Part shown: positions 4,869 through 5,900 of the stretch, one piece after another
How the letters are laid out: every line of letters starts with the position of its first letter
Position numbering within the stretch: the first letter of the stretch is position 1
DNA from: Nitrososphaerales archaeon TH5895
Lineage (GTDB): Archaea; Thermoproteota; Nitrososphaeria; Nitrososphaerales; Nitrososphaeraceae
Assembly: GCA_014523695.1 (NCBI GenBank)
Contig: JAATVS010000530.1
Span: 1-5,900, forward strand
Direction: 5' to 3'
Length of the DNA stretch: 5,900 bases
Translations under genes and position numbers: made by a program
The notes under the pieces: model-generated
The model's input: only the letters and a program-made list of their open reading frames with translations
Database searches by the model: none
Told to the model about the DNA's origin: nothing

Positions 4869-4888
4869 ACTGCACTTAGGACTGCAGT
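4869..4888 (-). terminator. Hairpin after the GC-rich small ORF
   Basis: ACTGCA (4869-4874) and TGCAGT (4883-4888) form a 6-bp stem with an eight-base loop. On the minus strand it lies about 25 bases after the stop at 4913 and is followed by TATTAGTTT, so it could end the minus-strand transcript from the second cassette. Confidence 0.35.
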
Positions 4889-4912
4889 AGAGAAAGAGGA
4901 TAGTACTTTGGA

Positions 4913-5068
4913 TTAGGAAGCAACTTTACTCGATGATTGTTTCGATTTGATCAGACTGTCATTACAGTATTGAATACCTAGCGGGCCATCAGCGTTGTTT
5001 TGCTGGTCCCCCAGCACAGCTTTGGATATTTGGAGGGCAGCCTGGTCCCTCAGTGTCCTACCTTTCAT
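4913..5068 (-). CDS. GC-rich small ORF with an internal 14-residue repeat
   Basis: ATG at 5066-5068 opens 51 codons ending in TAA at 4913-4915. The frame also stays open upstream to a TAA at 5108-5110 and reads protein-like there (FRAGEAPKAALQT), so the ATG may not be the original start and the gene may be a broken 3' part. An AALQ-containing unit occurs twice, 14 residues apart (KAALQT and QAALQI), the second followed by SKAVLGDQQ; the repeat suggests a helical segment. The last dozen residues are Ser/Lys-rich. GC is about 59 percent over 4981-5100 against about 35 percent in 4921-4980, which suggests a different origin from its surroundings. It follows the decayed cassette copy 2 on the same strand by 78 bases. 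No family is recognised. Confidence 0.4.
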   Translation of the reverse strand: MKGRTLRDQAALQISKAVLGDQQNNADGPLGIQYCNDSLIKSKQSSSKVAS

Positions 5069-5085
5069 CGTTTGGAGAGCAGCCT
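5029..5085. repeat. Direct repeat, 42-base period
   Basis: TTTGGAGGGCAGCCT (5029-5043) and TTTGGAGAGCAGCCT (5071-5085) differ at one base. The 42-base spacing is a whole number of codons, and on the minus strand both encode Ala-Ala-Leu-Gln in one frame. It is an internal duplication of coding sequence. Confidence 0.6.
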
Positions 5086-5145
5086 TCGGCGCCTCACCTG
5101 CCCTAAATTACTGGCAGAGGAATATCTCTACCTGATTTTCAACCT

Positions 5146-5360
5146 TTAACGTACTACATCTGCTATCACACCGTGATACAACGCTTTTGTGAAGTCACCA
5201 TGATAGGCCAATGTATCAGCCAAAGTTATTTCTCTTGCAAAACCCTGACTCAGAGTATTGCATAGGTTAGCTCAATCTCTTTTTCCAGCCAAGCGCCTAC
5301 TGCTCCACTAAGATTCCTCAGCCTTCTTTCTCTCTCTTGAAGACCAGATTCTGTTGTCAT
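5146..5360 (-). pseudogene. Frameshifted second copy of the small helical protein
   Basis: ATG at 5358-5360 opens 36 codons (MTTESGLQERERRLRNLSGA, then VGAWLEKEIE) ending in TGA at 5250-5252. Shifting frame near 5250 gives GFAREITLADTLAYHGDFTK, then ALYHGVIADVVR, and TAA at 5146-5148. Together the two parts mirror the intact 82-residue protein at 3595-3843: ERERRLRNLS against EREGRLRSLS, and FAREITLAD against FDREMALAE with the later Tyr-His pair aligned. The total length of 215 bases is one short of 72 codons, consistent with a single-base loss. It is either a decaying duplicate, a sequencing error in a working gene, or a case of programmed frameshifting, though no slippery run is obvious. 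It overlaps its upstream ORF by ATGA. Confidence 0.6.
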
Positions 5361-5455
5361 ATTGACCTACTAACCAACAATCCGACTCTCCCTCCAGGTC
5401 CCCAGATTAGTGCTTCGAAAGTGATCATTAGATCAGGGAATTTATCAGTAAGCAC
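5357..5455 (-). CDS. Short upstream ORF of cassette copy 2
   Basis: GTG at 5453-5455 starts a 32-residue product six bases after an AAAGGAG Shine-Dalgarno. It reads VLTDKFPDLMITFEALIWGP, then GGRVGLLVSRSI. Its TGA (5357-5359) overlaps the ATG of the next gene as ATGA, the classic layout for translational coupling. It corresponds to the ORF at 3470 by the shared Shine-Dalgarno block, the in-frame Pro-Asp-Leu codons and the Leu-Leu...Ser-Ile end. It has no signal peptide; a Trp-Gly-Pro-Gly-Gly turn is notable. It could be a small partner protein of the downstream product. Function unknown. Confidence 0.5.
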   Translation of the reverse strand: MLTDKFPDLMITFEALIWGPGGRVGLLVSRSI

Positions 5456-5461
5456 AATAAA

Positions 5462-5471
5462 CTCCTTTCAA
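5462..5471 (-). promoter_or_regulatory. Shine-Dalgarno block of cassette copy 2
   Basis: The minus strand reads TTGAAAGGAG, identical to 3456-3465 on the plus strand, with six bases to the GTG start. It decides the use of GTG 5455 and anchors the comparison of the two cassettes. Confidence 0.6.
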
Positions 5472-5510
5472 AATTGAACTGTCAAACTTATCAATTAACA
5501 AGCAAAAGAC

Positions 5511-5526
5511 CCTTTATATTATAATA
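5511..5526. promoter_or_regulatory. Shared divergent promoter region
   Basis: On the plus strand TTTATATT (5513-5520) lies about 27 bases before the TTG at 5544, the spacing of a leaderless archaeal promoter. The minus strand of the same AT block reads TTATAATATAAAG and could drive the cassette, starting near 5490 with a leader of about 35 bases. One element may thus serve both directions. Confidence 0.5.
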
Positions 5527-5543
5527 GTTCATATGAAATATCG

Positions 5544-5900
5544 TTGTCAGCTTCCAATACTCCAACTCTTGATTCTGAGAAGACTGAAGTATTGTATGGC
5601 TTTAACAAGACTACTGAGGTATTATTGAAATTCCTAAACAGCTCAGAGGTTTCAATGAATATTTGTGCAGACTATACTTGGCCATCGGTAGCAATGGGTG
5701 TGGAGGTGTTTAGGAAAGGATTGTATGAACTTAAAACAAGAGGCGTCGAGTCACGATTCATAACAGACATCACGAAAGACAATATTGAATATTGTAAAGA
5801 ATTAATGCAAATATCAGAACTTCGTCACCTGGATGGAATTAAGGGTAATTTTGCAATAAGTGAAAAAGCATACGTAGCTTCGGCTACGTTGCAAGAAGCG
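5544..5900 (+). CDS. N-terminal sensor region of a histidine-kinase-type protein (partial)
   Basis: The plus frame is open from 5499 to the window end. No ATG occurs before residue 38; TTG at 5544 is chosen because it lies 27 bases after a good TATA-like box and leaves the conserved N-terminus complete. The 119 visible residues include TEVLYGFNKTTEVLLKFLNS, a Cys-Ala-Asp-Tyr-Thr strand (41-45), a Lys-Thr-Arg-Gly-Val turn, RFITDITKDNIEYCKELM (71-88) and ELRHLDGIKGNF (92-103). This pattern matches the N-terminal sensing domain of the large set of soluble histidine kinases in Nitrososphaera-type archaea, which normally continue into PAS and kinase domains outside this window. The ligand is unknown. 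There is no signal peptide or membrane segment, so it is cytoplasmic. The recognition is from memory of the family pattern. It diverges from the decayed cassette. Confidence 0.72.
   Translation, partial: MSASNTPTLDSEKTEVLYGFNKTTEVLLKFLNSSEVSMNICADYTWPSVAMGVEVFRKGLYELKTRGVESRFITDITKDNIEYCKELMQISELRHLDGIKGNFAISEKAYVASATLQEA
5872..5889 (+). other. Perfect cUUCGg hairpin inside the sensor gene
   Basis: ACGTAGC (5872-5878) and GCTACGT (5883-5889) form a 7-bp stem closed by the TTCG loop with a C-G closing pair, the exceptionally stable tetraloop. It encodes Val-Ala-Ser-Ala-Thr, so protein constraint may fully explain it. Confidence 0.5.

Noticed and set aside
5533..5631. ATG at 5533 as start of the sensor gene
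   Set aside because: It is out of frame with the conserved sequence and ends after about 30 codons; TTG 5544 keeps the family N-terminus and fits the TATA spacing.

Overview
The window looks like an accessory region of an ammonia-oxidising archaeon of the Nitrososphaera/Nitrosocosmicus type (Nitrososphaeria, formerly Thaumarchaeota). This is inferred from four things. The right end holds the N-terminus of a sensor protein of a type greatly expanded in these archaea. There are two secreted proteins, one cupredoxin-like and one extremely methionine-rich. Several genes have AT-rich TATA-like boxes about 25-32 bases before the start codon, as in leaderless archaeal transcription. The HTH and ParB/methyltransferase families present are also common there. 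No rRNA, tRNA, CRISPR array or transposase gene was seen.

Layout. 1-192 is the 3' end of an unidentified plus-strand gene, facing a minus-strand gene across a structured, probably bidirectional terminator region (193-553). 554-1399 (-) is a secreted cupredoxin-like protein. 1454-1990 (-) is an HTH DNA-binding protein, preceded by an 18-residue ORF that overlaps its start by ATGA and begins where a leaderless transcript should start. 2197-3123 (-) is a beta-class DNA amino-methyltransferase fused to a ParB/KorB-type HTH but without the ParB nuclease domain. 3470-3843 (+) is a pair of overlapping small genes. 4229-4777 (-) is a secreted protein with 38 methionines in 182 residues. 4913-5455 (-) holds a GC-rich small ORF and a second, frameshifted copy of the small-gene pair. 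5544-5900 (+) is the start of a sensor kinase, divergent from that second copy.

The most interesting result is the repeated small-gene pair. At 3456-3843 (+) and 5471-5146 (-) the same order appears: a TTGAAAGGAG Shine-Dalgarno block, a short upstream ORF containing an in-frame Pro-Asp-Leu encoded by the shared 10-mer CCTGATCTAA, then a helical protein starting with an ER-rich motif (ERExRLRxLS) and continuing F-x-R-E-x-x-L-A ... A-x-Y-H. In one copy the two ORFs overlap by ATGA. In the other they overlap by 67 bases, and a perfect hairpin covers the Shine-Dalgarno of the second gene. I do not recognise the family, and its function is unknown.

How the genes may work together is only partly visible. 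The cupredoxin-like and Met-rich proteins both suggest extracytoplasmic copper handling. The HTH protein, the trimmed ParB-methyltransferase and the decayed cassette suggest remnants of an integrated element.
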